This document shows positions 8,805-17,567 of a stretch of 64,000 nucleotides of DNA, piece after piece; positions within the stretch are counted from its first letter, which is position 1; each line of letters opens with the position of its first letter. The DNA lies in the NCBI RefSeq assembly GCF_000246855.1, contig NC_016609.1, positions 372,001 to 436,000 of the forward strand. The letters run 5' to 3'. The translations under genes were made by a program, and so were the position numbers. A model generated the notes under the pieces. It searched no databases. It worked only from the letters and a program-made list of their open reading frames with translations, and was not told where the DNA came from. Origin of the DNA: Niastella koreensis GR20-10. Lineage in GTDB: Bacteria; Bacteroidota; Bacteroidia; Chitinophagales; Chitinophagaceae.

Positions 8805-8926
8805 AGGTTTCAAGATACAGGTTACAGGTTGCAGGTTTCAGGTTGCAGGATGCAGGGAATGCAGAATTGAAATAGGAGGCATGAAATTAATAGGCCATGT
8901 AACCTGGAACATGTAACATGGAACAG
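8805..8926. repeat. CAGGTT word tract between ispH and GH13 gene
   Basis: Short words such as CAGGTTNCAGGTT and TGCAGG repeat four or more times at 8805-8856, followed by ATGTAACCTGGAAC words that are partly their reverse complement. It lies between two divergent start codons, so it is probably not a terminator but a member of the genome's intergenic repeat families. Confidence 0.55.
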
Positions 8927-8946
8927 TTTTTTTGGATAGTTGCCCG

Positions 8947-8954
8947 TAATTTTG
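8947..8954 (+). promoter_or_regulatory. -7 box for the GH13 gene
   Basis: TAATTTTG matches TAnnTTTG. A start near 8960 would put the transcript 5' end downstream of the alternative TTG codon at 8940 and so supports ATG at 8976 or 8979. No TTTG at proper spacing is seen. Confidence 0.45.
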
Positions 8955-8975
8955 ATAAAACCAACCCGGATTGAG

Positions 8976-10256
8976 ATGATGACGCGACGATTTTCACCAT
9001 TAGCTTGGAGCCTTAACAGCAATATTTATGAAGTAAATGTTCGCCAGTATACTCCCGAAGGCACCTTTAACGCATTTGCCCAGCACCTGCCCCGGTTAAA
9101 AGAAATGGGCGTAGAGATCTTGTGGTTTATGCCCATTACACCAATAAGTAAGGAAAAACGGCAGGGAACGCTGGGAAGTTATTATGCGGCAGCAGATTAT
9201 AAGGCCATTAACCCCGAATTTGGCACCCTGGCCGATTTTAAAAACCTGGTAAAAAAAGCCCATGGGCAGGGACAAAAAGTAATTATTGACTGGGTGGCCA
9301 ACCATACAGGCTGGGACCACATCTGGACAAAAACAAATCCCGAATTCTACAAACGCGATTCGGAAGGCAAATTCTACGACACCAATAACTGGCACGATGT
9401 AATTGATTTGAATTATTACGACCATGGCATGCGTGCCGCCATGATAGATGCCATGCGTTTTTGGGTAAAGGAATGTGATATAGATGGTTTCCGTTGCGAT
9501 ATGTGCCACCTGGTGCCGCTTGATTTCTGGGTTAAGGCCAGGGTGGAGCTGGATGCCGTAAAGCCTTTGTTCTGGCTGGGCGAAACCCTGGATGTGCCGT
9601 ATTTACAGGCGTTTGATTGTTTGTATGGCTGGCGCTGGATGTCGGCCACCCAAAAATATTACCGCCAGGAAATTAACCTGAACCAGTTAAAAGACGTGTT
9701 GAACCACTATCAATACGATTTGCCCGAAGGCACCTTTCCCATGCTGTTTACCAGCAACCACGATGAAAATACCTGGAACGGGACGGAATATGAGAAATAT
9801 GGCGAGATGGCAGCGCCACTGGCTGTATTCAGTTGTACCTGGAATGGCGTTCCGCTTATTTATACGGGGCAGGAATTACCACTGCACAAAAGATTGCCGT
9901 TTTTTGATAAGGACGAAGTGAACTGGAATGGTACCCCGGAATTGCAGGGCTTTTATAAAACCCTGTTACAATTGCGCAAGCAGCATCCTGCCCTGCAAAC
10001 TGGCGAGGTGGCAAAACCACTGATACTGCCAACCAACGCTGACGACCGCGTATTGGCATTTAGCCGTTTGAATGAAGGAAAGGTACTGCTGGTGATCCTG
10101 AACCTGAGTGCGCAGGAAGTAAGTCTGCAATTTCCTGAGGCCGGTGGTCTTAACGAGGGTAAATACACCAATGTATTCACCAATCAACCGGTTACTGTAA
10201 ATGCTGCTTTTTCACCGCAACTGAAACCATGGGAATATCTTGTTTTAATACGCTAA
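8976..10256 (+). CDS. Alpha-amylase family (GH13) glycoside hydrolase
   Basis: A roughly 426-residue GH13 (beta/alpha)8 enzyme. Conserved region I is seen in VIIDWVANHTG, region II in IDGFRCDMCH (Asp nucleophile), region III in FWLGETLDVP (Glu acid/base) and region IV in FTSNHDEN. A short beta-sandwich C-domain closes the protein. There is no signal peptide, so it probably acts in the cytoplasm on imported maltodextrins or glycogen. The exact specificity (amylase, maltogenic or trehalose-type) cannot be read from motifs. It ends at a strong shared terminator. Confidence 0.9.
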   Translation: MMTRRFSPLAWSLNSNIYEVNVRQYTPEGTFNAFAQHLPRLKEMGVEILWFMPITPISKEKRQGTLGSYYAAADYKAINPEFGTLADFKNLVKKAHGQGQKVIIDWVANHTGWDHIWTKTNPEFYKRDSEGKFYDTNNWHDVIDLNYYDHGMRAAMIDAMRFWVKECDIDGFRCDMCHLVPLDFWVKARVELDAVKPLFWLGETLDVPYLQAFDCLYGWRWMSATQKYYRQEINLNQLKDVLNHYQYDLPEGTFPMLFTSNHDENTWNGTEYEKYGEMAAPLAVFSCTWNGVPLIYTGQELPLHKRLPFFDKDEVNWNGTPELQGFYKTLLQLRKQHPALQTGEVAKPLILPTNADDRVLAFSRLNEGKVLLVILNLSAQEVSLQFPEAGGLNEGKYTNVFTNQPVTVNAAFSPQLKPWEYLVLIR

Positions 10257-10311
10257 ACGCTAAACGCGCAACGCCTGATGCCGAATCTTCCGGGCGTATA
10301 GCATTCAGCAT

Positions 10312-10352
10312 AAAAAAGAATCCCGCGACGTACCGTCGCGGGATTCTTTTTA
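10312..10352. terminator. Bidirectional intrinsic terminator
   Basis: A perfect 13-bp stem GAATCCCGCGACG / CGTCGCGGGATTC with a three-base loop is flanked by an A-run on the left and a T-run on the right. It lies between the convergent GH13 and degQ genes and can serve both. Confidence 0.92.
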
Positions 10353-10373
10353 TGAGTTGTCAGTACTATTGTA

Positions 10374-11876
10374 CTAGTTCGTTGGGCTATCTAAATTGAT
10401 CACGATGGGATAAACGCCTTCGTAACCAGGATAAACACCTTCCAGTTTCACACTGCCTGAAGCGCCTTCCAGCACTTTGCGCAGGTCATCAACGTTGCTC
10501 ACGTCTTTGCCATTGGCTTTAGTGATTATATATCCTTCCTGAATTCTCACTTTGCTTAACAAACCGCGGGTGCCGATAGCTTTCACCATTACACCACCTT
10601 TAACGCCTGCTTCTTTCGCATCATCCTTATTCACGGTTTCCAGTTCGGCGCCTAATTTATCCAGCACAGAAGTTTTAACTACATCGGTACTGCCGGTTTT
10701 ATTTTTCAGGGTGATAGCAGCAGTATATTCCTTGCCATCACGTTGGTAAGTAAGGTTTATCTTGTCACCAGGGCGGTAAGTAGCGATCTGGCCAATAAGG
10801 TCGGCGCCACTTACAACAGGCACGTTATTCACCTTGGTGATTATGTCGCCTTTTTTAATACCAGCTGCCAAAGCAGCACCACCATCACGAACGGTCATTA
10901 CATACACACCACCATCGTCTTTGATACCGTTTGATTTTTTCTCATCATCGCTGATGTTATCTCTCGGATATTCGATACCCAGATAAGCTCTTTGTACGGT
11001 TCCGAATTTAATAAGGTCAGAAACAACCTTTTTAACGATATTAACCGGAATGGTGAAGGAATAACCTGCATAGGCGCCTGTGGGCGAAGCTATGGCGGAG
11101 TTAATACCAACCAGCTTGCCATCAGTGCTGATGAGCGGACCGCCACTGTTACCGGGGTTTACAGCCGCATCGGTTTGAATGAATGATTCAACAGGGGAGT
11201 CGCTCTGGCGTTTGTTGATCTCCAACGTTCTGCCTTTAGCACTAACGATACCAGCTGTTACAGTTGTTTCTAGTGTTAAAGGATAACCAACAGCCAGTAC
11301 CCACTGACCAACCTTCATTTCATCGGAGTTACCATATAACAGGAATGGTAAACCTTTTGCATCGATCTTTATTACAGCCAGGTCACTGCTGGGGTCAGCG
11401 GCAATTACTTTGGCTTTAAAAGATTTTTTGTTGTTGAGCATCACGGTAATATCATCTGCACCATCCACTACGTGGTTATTGGTAACAATGTAACCATCTT
11501 CGCTGATGATGGCGCCGGAGCCGGAAGCCATTTGCGGAATAGAGCGGGTGCCATTGCCAAAGAAATCATCCAGGTCGGGGAACAGATCGCCGAATGGATT
11601 ATTCCGGGGCAGGTTGTTACTTACAGTACGGGTAGCTTTTGTTTTAATGTGAACTGTAGCAGGAATAGCAGCTTCCGCAGCAGCTGAAAAATCTGCCGGA
11701 CCCGATGATCCGTTCGCTCCATTAAAACCTGCGTAGTTTGCCGGGATCTTTCCTGTATCGCCATCCTTTTGATAAACGTATGTACCATCATGGCTAAAAT
11801 GGTTCACTCCCCACATAGTCAACCCGGTTGTGCCGGCGCTAATAAGCACAATAGCCAGAATTTGTTTCCACTTCAT
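10374..11876 (-). CDS. Periplasmic serine protease, DegQ/HtrA family
   Basis: A 500-residue Do-type protease. It has an N-terminal membrane anchor or signal (residues about 5-24), a Gly/Ser-rich linker, then a trypsin-like domain with the triad H135 (NNHVV), D165 (SSDLAVI) and S244 (NPGNSGGPL). Two PDZ domains follow (about 290-385 and 400-495). It degrades or refolds damaged envelope proteins. It is monocistronic, with 268 bases of upstream DNA holding an imperfect CCTGAC/GTCAGG dyad at about 11922-11949. Confidence 0.95.
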   Translation of the reverse strand: MKWKQILAIVLISAGTTGLTMWGVNHFSHDGTYVYQKDGDTGKIPANYAGFNGANGSSGPADFSAAAEAAIPATVHIKTKATRTVSNNLPRNNPFGDLFPDLDDFFGNGTRSIPQMASGSGAIISEDGYIVTNNHVVDGADDITVMLNNKKSFKAKVIAADPSSDLAVIKIDAKGLPFLLYGNSDEMKVGQWVLAVGYPLTLETTVTAGIVSAKGRTLEINKRQSDSPVESFIQTDAAVNPGNSGGPLISTDGKLVGINSAIASPTGAYAGYSFTIPVNIVKKVVSDLIKFGTVQRAYLGIEYPRDNISDDEKKSNGIKDDGGVYVMTVRDGGAALAAGIKKGDIITKVNNVPVVSGADLIGQIATYRPGDKINLTYQRDGKEYTAAITLKNKTGSTDVVKTSVLDKLGAELETVNKDDAKEAGVKGGVMVKAIGTRGLLSKVRIQEGYIITKANGKDVSNVDDLRKVLEGASGSVKLEGVYPGYEGVYPIVINLDSPTN

Positions 11877-12144
11877 AATCGTTATAAATTTTTATGAGAT
11901 TTTATACTTGTTTCAAAATACATGCCTGACAACAACAAATTTAACGTCAGGAATTAATCGAAACTAGTGGTGATAAGTTGGTTTAACAATTAATTTACTA
12001 AAGTCTTCGTACTTCGCTTCTCCAATTTACGAAAAGTAAGCCGGAAACGCTAAAAACGACCCTGCCGCCGGTGGAAAGTTAAAAATTATTATAAGTATTT
12101 GTTTATGATCGCGTGTAATTTTTACAGGCGGTTTTGCCAGTTTT

Positions 12145-13143
12145 TCACAATTCACGCAAAAATTTCATGACATCAACGCCGTCGGCATAGTCGGTAAGCG
12201 CGGGTTGCTGCGCCTGGCCAAAGGCAAGGTGGTTTTTACCAACAATACACTGCACATCCGCATTTCCTGCCAGTGAAGCTTCCACCTCCGAAGCGTTCTT
12301 ATAAAACTCATAATTCAACTGGCTGATGGGGGAAAACAATTCCTTGCTTTCAGCCAGCAAAATGCTTTGGTTGCTCATGTAATACTGTTTATTAAGGATC
12401 AAAACAGCCAGCATGTAATCGTAATTATTCCTGTATTTATGCATATCACCGAGGTAATCGTATTTTTTGAAAGCGTTTATCAGGGGAACGAAATCATAAT
12501 TTTCAGGCACATATAATTTGGTCACATTACGGCAACCCAGTCCAAAATACTGGTATACATCATCTGCCAGTTTATCCAGCTCGCCAGGCGTTTCCTGGCC
12601 GGTTAACAGGGCCACCGACGTGCGGTTGCGGCGGATAATATGCGGGTATTTGCTGAAGTAATAATCAAAATACCGGGCAGAATTATTGCTGCCGGTAGCA
12701 ATATAGGCATCACAGCCTTTTAGCATTTCGGAAAAGGTTACCAGCTGGCGGGTGGTTTCATCCCACTCGTACAGTTGTTGTACCAGGTGTTTAATCAGGA
12801 TATCATCCTTGGATGAAGGTTTTATGGTTTGGCGGTGACCAGTAATGAATACACATAAAAAATCGTGAAAACCAACCAGCGGTATATTACCAGCCATTAT
12901 AATACCCACGTTTTTGGGGGCGGGGGTTTCGCCTGGCAGGTTGTATTGCCGGGCCCAGGCCATAAGTTTATCTTTTTGTAAAAAGGCTTCGGCAATATTT
13001 CGGGTAGCCAGGTCAATAAATTCGGGGGTGAACCAGGCGTTCTGTAAGCTGGCTTTCTCTTTGGCAGTCTGCCAGTTATCGCTACCCTCTAAAATATATT
13101 CACCTAACCGGTTCAATAAAACGATTCGTTGTTGTAAATTCAT
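12145..13143 (-). CDS. Acyl-CoA reductase (LuxC-like)
   Basis: A 332-residue protein of the LuxC-type acyl-CoA reductase family, which reduces fatty acyl-CoA or acyl-protein to aldehyde with NADPH. The catalytic cysteine is in [14 protein letters not shown]; the cofactor region is around [18 protein letters not shown]. It is shorter than LuxC (about 480 residues), as usual for Bacteroidota members. The divergent neighbour is a ferredoxin. The native substrate is not known. Its promoter overlaps the ferredoxin promoter. Confidence 0.85.
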   Translation of the reverse strand: MNLQQRIVLLNRLGEYILEGSDNWQTAKEKASLQNAWFTPEFIDLATRNIAEAFLQKDKLMAWARQYNLPGETPAPKNVGIIMAGNIPLVGFHDFLCVFITGHRQTIKPSSKDDILIKHLVQQLYEWDETTRQLVTFSEMLKGCDAYIATGSNNSARYFDYYFSKYPHIIRRNRTSVALLTGQETPGELDKLADDVYQYFGLGCRNVTKLYVPENYDFVPLINAFKKYDYLGDMHKYRNNYDYMLAVLILNKQYYMSNQSILLAESKELFSPISQLNYEFYKNASEVEASLAGNADVQCIVGKNHLAFGQAQQPALTDYADGVDVMKFLREL

Positions 13144-13197
13144 TACGCCTTATATTTGTCGTGCAAAAATAGTTGTATTCAATTCACGAGCCTGCAA
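13129..13197. promoter_or_regulatory. Overlapping divergent promoters
   Basis: Plus strand: TTG at 13129-13131 and TATATTTG at 13151-13158, 19 bases apart, serves the ferredoxin. Minus strand: TATTTTTG at 13171-13164, with a TTG at 13197-13195, serves acyl-CoA reductase. Each predicted start falls in or beside the other -7 box, so the two promoters probably exclude each other. Confidence 0.6.
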
Positions 13198-13224
13198 GCA
13201 GGCAGGTTTAAAATTCAGCAAGTT

Positions 13225-13572
13225 ATGGCAATAAAAATCACCGAAGAATGTATTAACTGCGGCGCCTGCGAACCCGAGTGCCCTAATAATGCGATATATG
13301 AAGGTGGAGTAGAATGGAGAGTGGCAGACGGTACTACAGTAAAAGGATCATTTGTATTATTGGATGGATCAATCATCGATGCCGATACTGCTAATGCGCC
13401 AATTAGTGTAGATACTTACTATATCGTTCCGAATAAATGTACAGAGTGCCAGGGTTTTCATGAAGAGCCCCAATGTGCAGCTGTTTGTCCCGTTGACTGT
13501 TGTGTACCTGATGAAATGTATGTTGAAACAGTGGAACAGTTAATGGATAAAAAAGGAAAACTGCATATCTAA
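13225..13572 (+). CDS. 4Fe-4S dicluster ferredoxin (copy 1)
   Basis: A 115-residue ferredoxin with an N-terminal cluster motif [12 protein letters not shown] and a second motif [18 protein letters not shown] near residue 73, where the CX8C-type spacing resembles Allochromatium/Azotobacter-type 2[4Fe-4S] ferredoxins. It transfers single electrons in the cytoplasm. The start at MAIKITEEC matches the second copy; the upstream in-frame codons are not conserved. It and the next gene are a tandem duplication. Confidence 0.92.
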   Translation: MAIKITEECINCGACEPECPNNAIYEGGVEWRVADGTTVKGSFVLLDGSIIDADTANAPISVDTYYIVPNKCTECQGFHEEPQCAAVCPVDCCVPDEMYVETVEQLMDKKGKLHI

Positions 13573-13694
13573 AAGAGGTACGGATAGCCAAATAAAATTT
13601 TGATATTGGCTCATAATTTCCCTACCTTTCTGTTAGAATAGTAATGTAGCCTTAGTGCTACTTGTAAGTGGCGGGTGATATTTCCTGCCGTATT

Positions 13695-13726
13695 GAGGTG
13701 AAGGATTAACGACCTTCACCTTTTTT
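13695..13726 (+). terminator. Terminator between the two ferredoxin genes
   Basis: Stem GGTGAAGG / CCTTCACC with an eight-base loop and six T residues, 20 bases before the second ferredoxin. It would uncouple the two copies or end a short transcript from the gap. Confidence 0.82.
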
Positions 13727-13746
13727 ATTGTACTAAACCCTAAGAA

Positions 13747-14094
13747 ATGGCCTTAAAGATCACCACAGATTGTATTGTGTGCGGCGCCTGTGAACCCGAA
13801 TGTCCTAATAATGCTATTTACGATGCCGGGGTTGAATGGCGAATGGCAGATGGTACAACCGTGAAAGATGGTTACACCCTGCTCAATGGCACTATTACCG
13901 ATTCCGCAACCAACCAGGCCCCACTCAGCGATTTATACTATTATATTGTTCCTGATAAATGCACGGAATGCCAGGGTTTTCATGAACAGCCGCAATGTGT
14001 GGATGCCTGCCCGGTTGATAGCTGTGTACCTGATGAAATATACCAGGAAACAGTAGAAGAATTATTGGCTAAAAAGGAAAAACTGCATAGCTAA
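13747..14094 (+). CDS. 4Fe-4S dicluster ferredoxin (copy 2)
   Basis: Also 115 residues, with the same cluster motifs [12 protein letters not shown] and [13 protein letters not shown]...CP. It is clearly a paralogue of copy 1; differences cluster in the middle loop (about residues 38-60) and in the second cluster, where copy 1 has VDCC and this copy VDSC. Copy 1 therefore has one extra cysteine. A terminator in front of this gene suggests its own promoter or read-through control. Confidence 0.92.
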   Translation: MALKITTDCIVCGACEPECPNNAIYDAGVEWRMADGTTVKDGYTLLNGTITDSATNQAPLSDLYYYIVPDKCTECQGFHEQPQCVDACPVDSCVPDEIYQETVEELLAKKEKLHS

Positions 14095-14209
14095 AGTTAA
14101 TTTTCTCCATTCTCCCTCATTTGCCTGCTTTCACCCATAAATACCTGCCTGGGTAGTTTCGGGCTTCCATCCCTTTTTCGTTTATTTGCTAAAAATTTTC
14201 CAACCTTAC

Positions 14210-15205
14210 ATGAAGCCCAATATTGCCTTTGTTACCGGTGGGTACTCTACTGAAGCCGTTATTTCCTATAAAAGCGCGCTTACTATTGAAAAGAATGTTG
14301 ATACCGATAAGTACAATGTTTACAAGATCGACATCACGCCCCAGGCCTGGTATTACGAGACAGCCAAAGGCGAAAAGATAGCCGTTGACCGTCAGGACTT
14401 CTCCCTGACCATTGATGGCAAAAAAATCACATTTGATGCGGTGTTGATCGGGATCCACGGCACCCCGGGTGAGGATGGGAAATTACAGGGTTATTTCGAC
14501 CTTACCGGATTGCCCTATACCTCCTGTGATTCAGCGACTTCTGCACTCACTTTTAATAAAAGATATACAGTAGCCGTAGCGGCCTTTGCTGGCATAAATG
14601 TTGCCAAATCTGTACATATTTTTAAACACAGTCCGGTTACGCCCGAACAGATCCTGGGCCAGTTAAGCCTGCCCGTGTTTGTAAAGCCCAATAATGGCGG
14701 TTCAAGCATTGGAATGAGCAAGGTGAATGAGGCTGCCGGCCTGGCCGGGGCGCTGGAAAAAGCGTTTAAGGAAGACGATCAGATCCTGGTAGAAGAGTTT
14801 ATTGCCGGCCGTGAATTCACCATCGGGGTGTTTAAATCAACAAAAGGCGTTATTACCCTGCCGATCACCGAAGTGAAATCGAAAAAAGATTTCTTTGATT
14901 ATGAAGCGAAGTACCAGGGATTGAGTGAGGAAATTACTCCGGCCCAGGTTGAGGAAGCCATAGCGGAGAAAGTTCGCAGCACGGCTAAAAAGATCTATGA
15001 ACTGTTTAATTGCCGCGGCGTGGTACGGATAGATTTTATCTTCAATGAAGCCAAACAGGCAGCATACATGCTGGAGATAAATACCGTGCCGGGGCAAAGT
15101 GAAGCCAGCATTGTTCCACAACAGGTACGTGCCATGGGTTGGACGTTGAAGGAGTTTTATTCGGCATTGATAGAGGATGCGCTGACCAGGAAGGTGAAGA
15201 ATTGA
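14210..15205 (+). CDS. ddl: D-alanine--D-alanine ligase
   Basis: An ATP-grasp ligase of 331 residues making D-Ala-D-Ala for peptidoglycan. Visible are IGIHGTPGEDG (N-domain), the ATP-grasp loop region with KPNNGGSSIGMSKV, the IVEEFI-like strand, and the metal-binding EINTVPGQSE. ATG at 14210 (MKPNIAFVTGG) is the expected start; a TTG eight codons upstream is less likely. Two PASTA proteins follow downstream, fitting a cell-wall neighbourhood. Confidence 0.95.
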   Translation: MKPNIAFVTGGYSTEAVISYKSALTIEKNVDTDKYNVYKIDITPQAWYYETAKGEKIAVDRQDFSLTIDGKKITFDAVLIGIHGTPGEDGKLQGYFDLTGLPYTSCDSATSALTFNKRYTVAVAAFAGINVAKSVHIFKHSPVTPEQILGQLSLPVFVKPNNGGSSIGMSKVNEAAGLAGALEKAFKEDDQILVEEFIAGREFTIGVFKSTKGVITLPITEVKSKKDFFDYEAKYQGLSEEITPAQVEEAIAEKVRSTAKKIYELFNCRGVVRIDFIFNEAKQAAYMLEINTVPGQSEASIVPQQVRAMGWTLKEFYSALIEDALTRKVKN

Positions 15206-15372
15206 CTGGTTAACACGTTGACATGTTAACAGGAAAGAAGAAGGTTGACAGAGTTGACGAGTTGATAAGGTTGATAAAGGAGGAAGTTGAAGGAGTGAAA
15301 GATGAAAATAGTGAAGAATATTACACTGTCGCGAACCCTTTCACGTTTGCCGTTTCACGTTTTACGATTAGA
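15205..15372. repeat. Word-repeat tract after ddl
   Basis: The gap contains GGTTAACACGTTGACATGTTAAC, GTTGACGAGTTGATAAGG and CGTTTCACGTTTTACG words in both orientations. These are the same families as at 7052, 39600 and 43180. No gene is seen in it. Confidence 0.5.
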
Positions 15373-15405
15373 GGAATTCACGAACAAAAATAAATAGAAA
15401 CTACC

Positions 15406-16206
15406 TTGTTTAAATTCATGACAGGGAAACCCCTTTGGGTACACTTACTGGCGGCACTGGGCTTAATCTTATTGCTGATAGTTGTGTTCCTGCAATCGCT
15501 TCACTGGATTACCAGGCATGATAAAACCCTTACCATTCCTGCCGTAACTGGTAAACCGTATGCAGAAGCCCGGAAAATACTGGAAAGCAAAGGTTTTGAA
15601 GTTGAGTTACAGGATTCAATTTACAACGATACTGCAAAGCCTTTATCGGTATTGCGCCAGTTTCCCGATGCGGAAGCAGTTGTAAAAGTGAATCGTACGG
15701 TTTATCTTACCATCAACAAATCCATAGCGCCGCTGATTGAAATGCCCAACCTGGAAGGGTTGAGCTTTCGCAGTGCAGAGATCTCCCTGAGCCAGTATTT
15801 GCTGAAGCTGGGAGATACCAGTTACCGGATGGATTTTGCCAAAAACTCAGTTCTGGAGCAGCAATTCAATGGCGACCGCATAAAAGCAGGTACAAAAATT
15901 CCGCAGGGAAGTAAGATCTCGCTGATCCTGGGCAGTGGCCTGGGTCATGAAGATTTTAGTGTACCTGACTTAGTTGGTTTAACATATAACGATGCTAAAG
16001 TGTTATTAGAATCAAATGGGTTGAATGTAGGTACCGTGATACCCAGTATTGATTCAAGCGCTTTTGTTGGCCGCCAGTCACCGGAACACAACACGCCAGA
16101 TGGCCGTATTAACCGTATTCGCCAGGGGCAGTCGGTTGACTTGTGGTTACAGCGCGATAAACCGGTGAAAGCAACTGTACCTGTAGTTCCGCCGCCTCAA
16201 CCATAA
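15406..16206 (+). CDS. PASTA-domain membrane protein (copy 1)
   Basis: A 266-residue protein with a short cytoplasmic N-terminus, one membrane helix (about 12-32) and three PASTA domains (about 40-107, 110-182, 185-258), ending in a short Pro-rich tail. PASTA domains bind peptidoglycan or lipid II in other bacteria, but no kinase or transpeptidase domain is attached. The start is TTG, giving MFKFMTGKPLW; this matches the second copy, which starts with GTG. ATG at 15418 is a possible alternative. The family in Bacteroidota is uncharacterised. Confidence 0.85.
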   Translation: MFKFMTGKPLWVHLLAALGLILLLIVVFLQSLHWITRHDKTLTIPAVTGKPYAEARKILESKGFEVELQDSIYNDTAKPLSVLRQFPDAEAVVKVNRTVYLTINKSIAPLIEMPNLEGLSFRSAEISLSQYLLKLGDTSYRMDFAKNSVLEQQFNGDRIKAGTKIPQGSKISLILGSGLGHEDFSVPDLVGLTYNDAKVLLESNGLNVGTVIPSIDSSAFVGRQSPEHNTPDGRINRIRQGQSVDLWLQRDKPVKATVPVVPPPQP

Positions 16207-16228
16207 TAAAATAATTTAAATAGCTATT

Positions 16229-16534
16229 ATGCAAAACATAACTCCGGAAGAAGTAAAAGAGCGTCTTGACAAAGGTGAGCAATTGAACCTGTTGGATGTA
16301 CGGGAACCCCATGAGCGCGCAGAGTTTAACATTGGTGGCATTCACATTCCCCTGGGACAGCTGATGATGCAGGCCGATGAATTGGAGAACCTGAAGAACC
16401 AGGAAGTGATCGTATACTGCCGCAGCGGTAACCGCAGCGGGCAGGGCGCCATGATCCTTGATACGATGGGTTTTACCAATACCAAGAACCTGTCGGGCGG
16501 GATGTTGTCGTGGCAGTCTAAGTTTGGGCAATAG
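16229..16534 (+). CDS. Rhodanese-like sulfurtransferase
   Basis: A single rhodanese domain of 101 residues. The N-terminal LLDVREPHERAEFNIGG and the active-site loop with CRSGNRSG (catalytic Cys) are typical of GlpE/PspE-like proteins that transfer sulfur from thiosulfate or persulfide carriers. No signal peptide, so cytoplasmic. It sits 22 bases after PASTA copy 1 and before PASTA copy 2, a placement unrelated to its chemistry. Confidence 0.92.
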   Translation: MQNITPEEVKERLDKGEQLNLLDVREPHERAEFNIGGIHIPLGQLMMQADELENLKNQEVIVYCRSGNRSGQGAMILDTMGFTNTKNLSGGMLSWQSKFGQ

Positions 16535-16694
16535 GCAGAGGCCAATGCGCAATAGGCAATAGACAATGGACAATAAACAAAGAGTAGGAGGGGGCTGAGT
16601 AATCGGGAAGACCTTGTCAATTGCAGATTGTCCATTGCCAATTGAAAGGTGAGGTCTGTATCCCTGATTTTTTAAATTTTAATCAATATCACCT

Positions 16695-17489
16695 GTGTTT
16701 AAGTTCATTACCGGAAAACCACTTTGGGCGAATATCCTGTTGGGTATTGGCATTTTGCTTGTATTGTTTTTTATTTTTTTACAGTCGTTATCCTGGATCA
16801 CCCGGCACGATAAAACGCTGGCCGTTCCATCGGTAACCGGCAAGTCGTTTGACGAAGCTAAAAAGATCCTGGAAGGGCAGGGGTTTGATGTGGAGATCCA
16901 GGACACGGTGTATAATGATACGGCCGCTTTGTTATCGGTAGTAAAACAGTTCCCTACTGCTGATTCAAAAGTAAAAATGAACCGTACGGTTTATTTAACC
17001 ATTAACCGGGATGCAGCGCCGGATATCGAAATGCCCAAACTGGTAGGGCAAAGTTTCCGCGGTGCACAGATCACGCTGCAACAGCAGAAACTGAAACTGG
17101 ACGATACGGTGTATGTTCCTTATTTTGCCCGGGACATGGTGCTCGAACAGCATTATAAGGGTCAGCAGATTAAAGAGGGTACCAAAATACCTATGGGAAG
17201 TGCCATTACGCTGGTATTAGGCCGTGGTGAAGGTACCGAACAGCTGGAAGTACCGGATATGTTTGGAATGACGTTGAACGAAGCAAAAGTGATCCTGGAA
17301 TCGAATGGGTTAACGTTGGGAACCATTCAGCCTACCGATGCAGATCCCAATGGTTTTGTTTACAAACAGAACCCTGCCCGTTTAACCATGAGTGGTAATG
17401 TAAATAAGATAAAACAGGGACAGTTTATTGATCTGTGGATCCAGGCAGAAAAGCCGGTAAAGGCGGATAGTACGGCTGCACATCAATAG
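16695..17489 (+). CDS. PASTA-domain membrane protein (copy 2)
   Basis: A 264-residue paralogue of the gene at 15406 with the same plan: MFKFITGKPLW start (GTG codon), one membrane helix, three PASTA domains. Identity looks highest in the N-terminal helix and first PASTA domain. The tail is Ala/Lys-rich rather than Pro-rich. The conserved non-ATG starts in both copies support the chosen N-termini. A strong bidirectional terminator follows. Confidence 0.85.
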   Translation: MFKFITGKPLWANILLGIGILLVLFFIFLQSLSWITRHDKTLAVPSVTGKSFDEAKKILEGQGFDVEIQDTVYNDTAALLSVVKQFPTADSKVKMNRTVYLTINRDAAPDIEMPKLVGQSFRGAQITLQQQKLKLDDTVYVPYFARDMVLEQHYKGQQIKEGTKIPMGSAITLVLGRGEGTEQLEVPDMFGMTLNEAKVILESNGLTLGTIQPTDADPNGFVYKQNPARLTMSGNVNKIKQGQFIDLWIQAEKPVKADSTAAHQ

Positions 17490-17513
17490 AAGGAACTTAT
17501 TTAGACTATATAT

Positions 17514-17552
17514 AAAAAAGAACCCCGGACGGTACCGTCCGGGGTTCTTTTT
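17514..17552. terminator. Bidirectional intrinsic terminator
   Basis: A fully palindromic stem (AACCCCGGACGGT and its complement, 17521-17546) with A-run on the left and T-run on the right, between the convergent PASTA and TonB-receptor genes. Confidence 0.92.
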
Positions 17553-17567
17553 TATGTCGAATGATCC

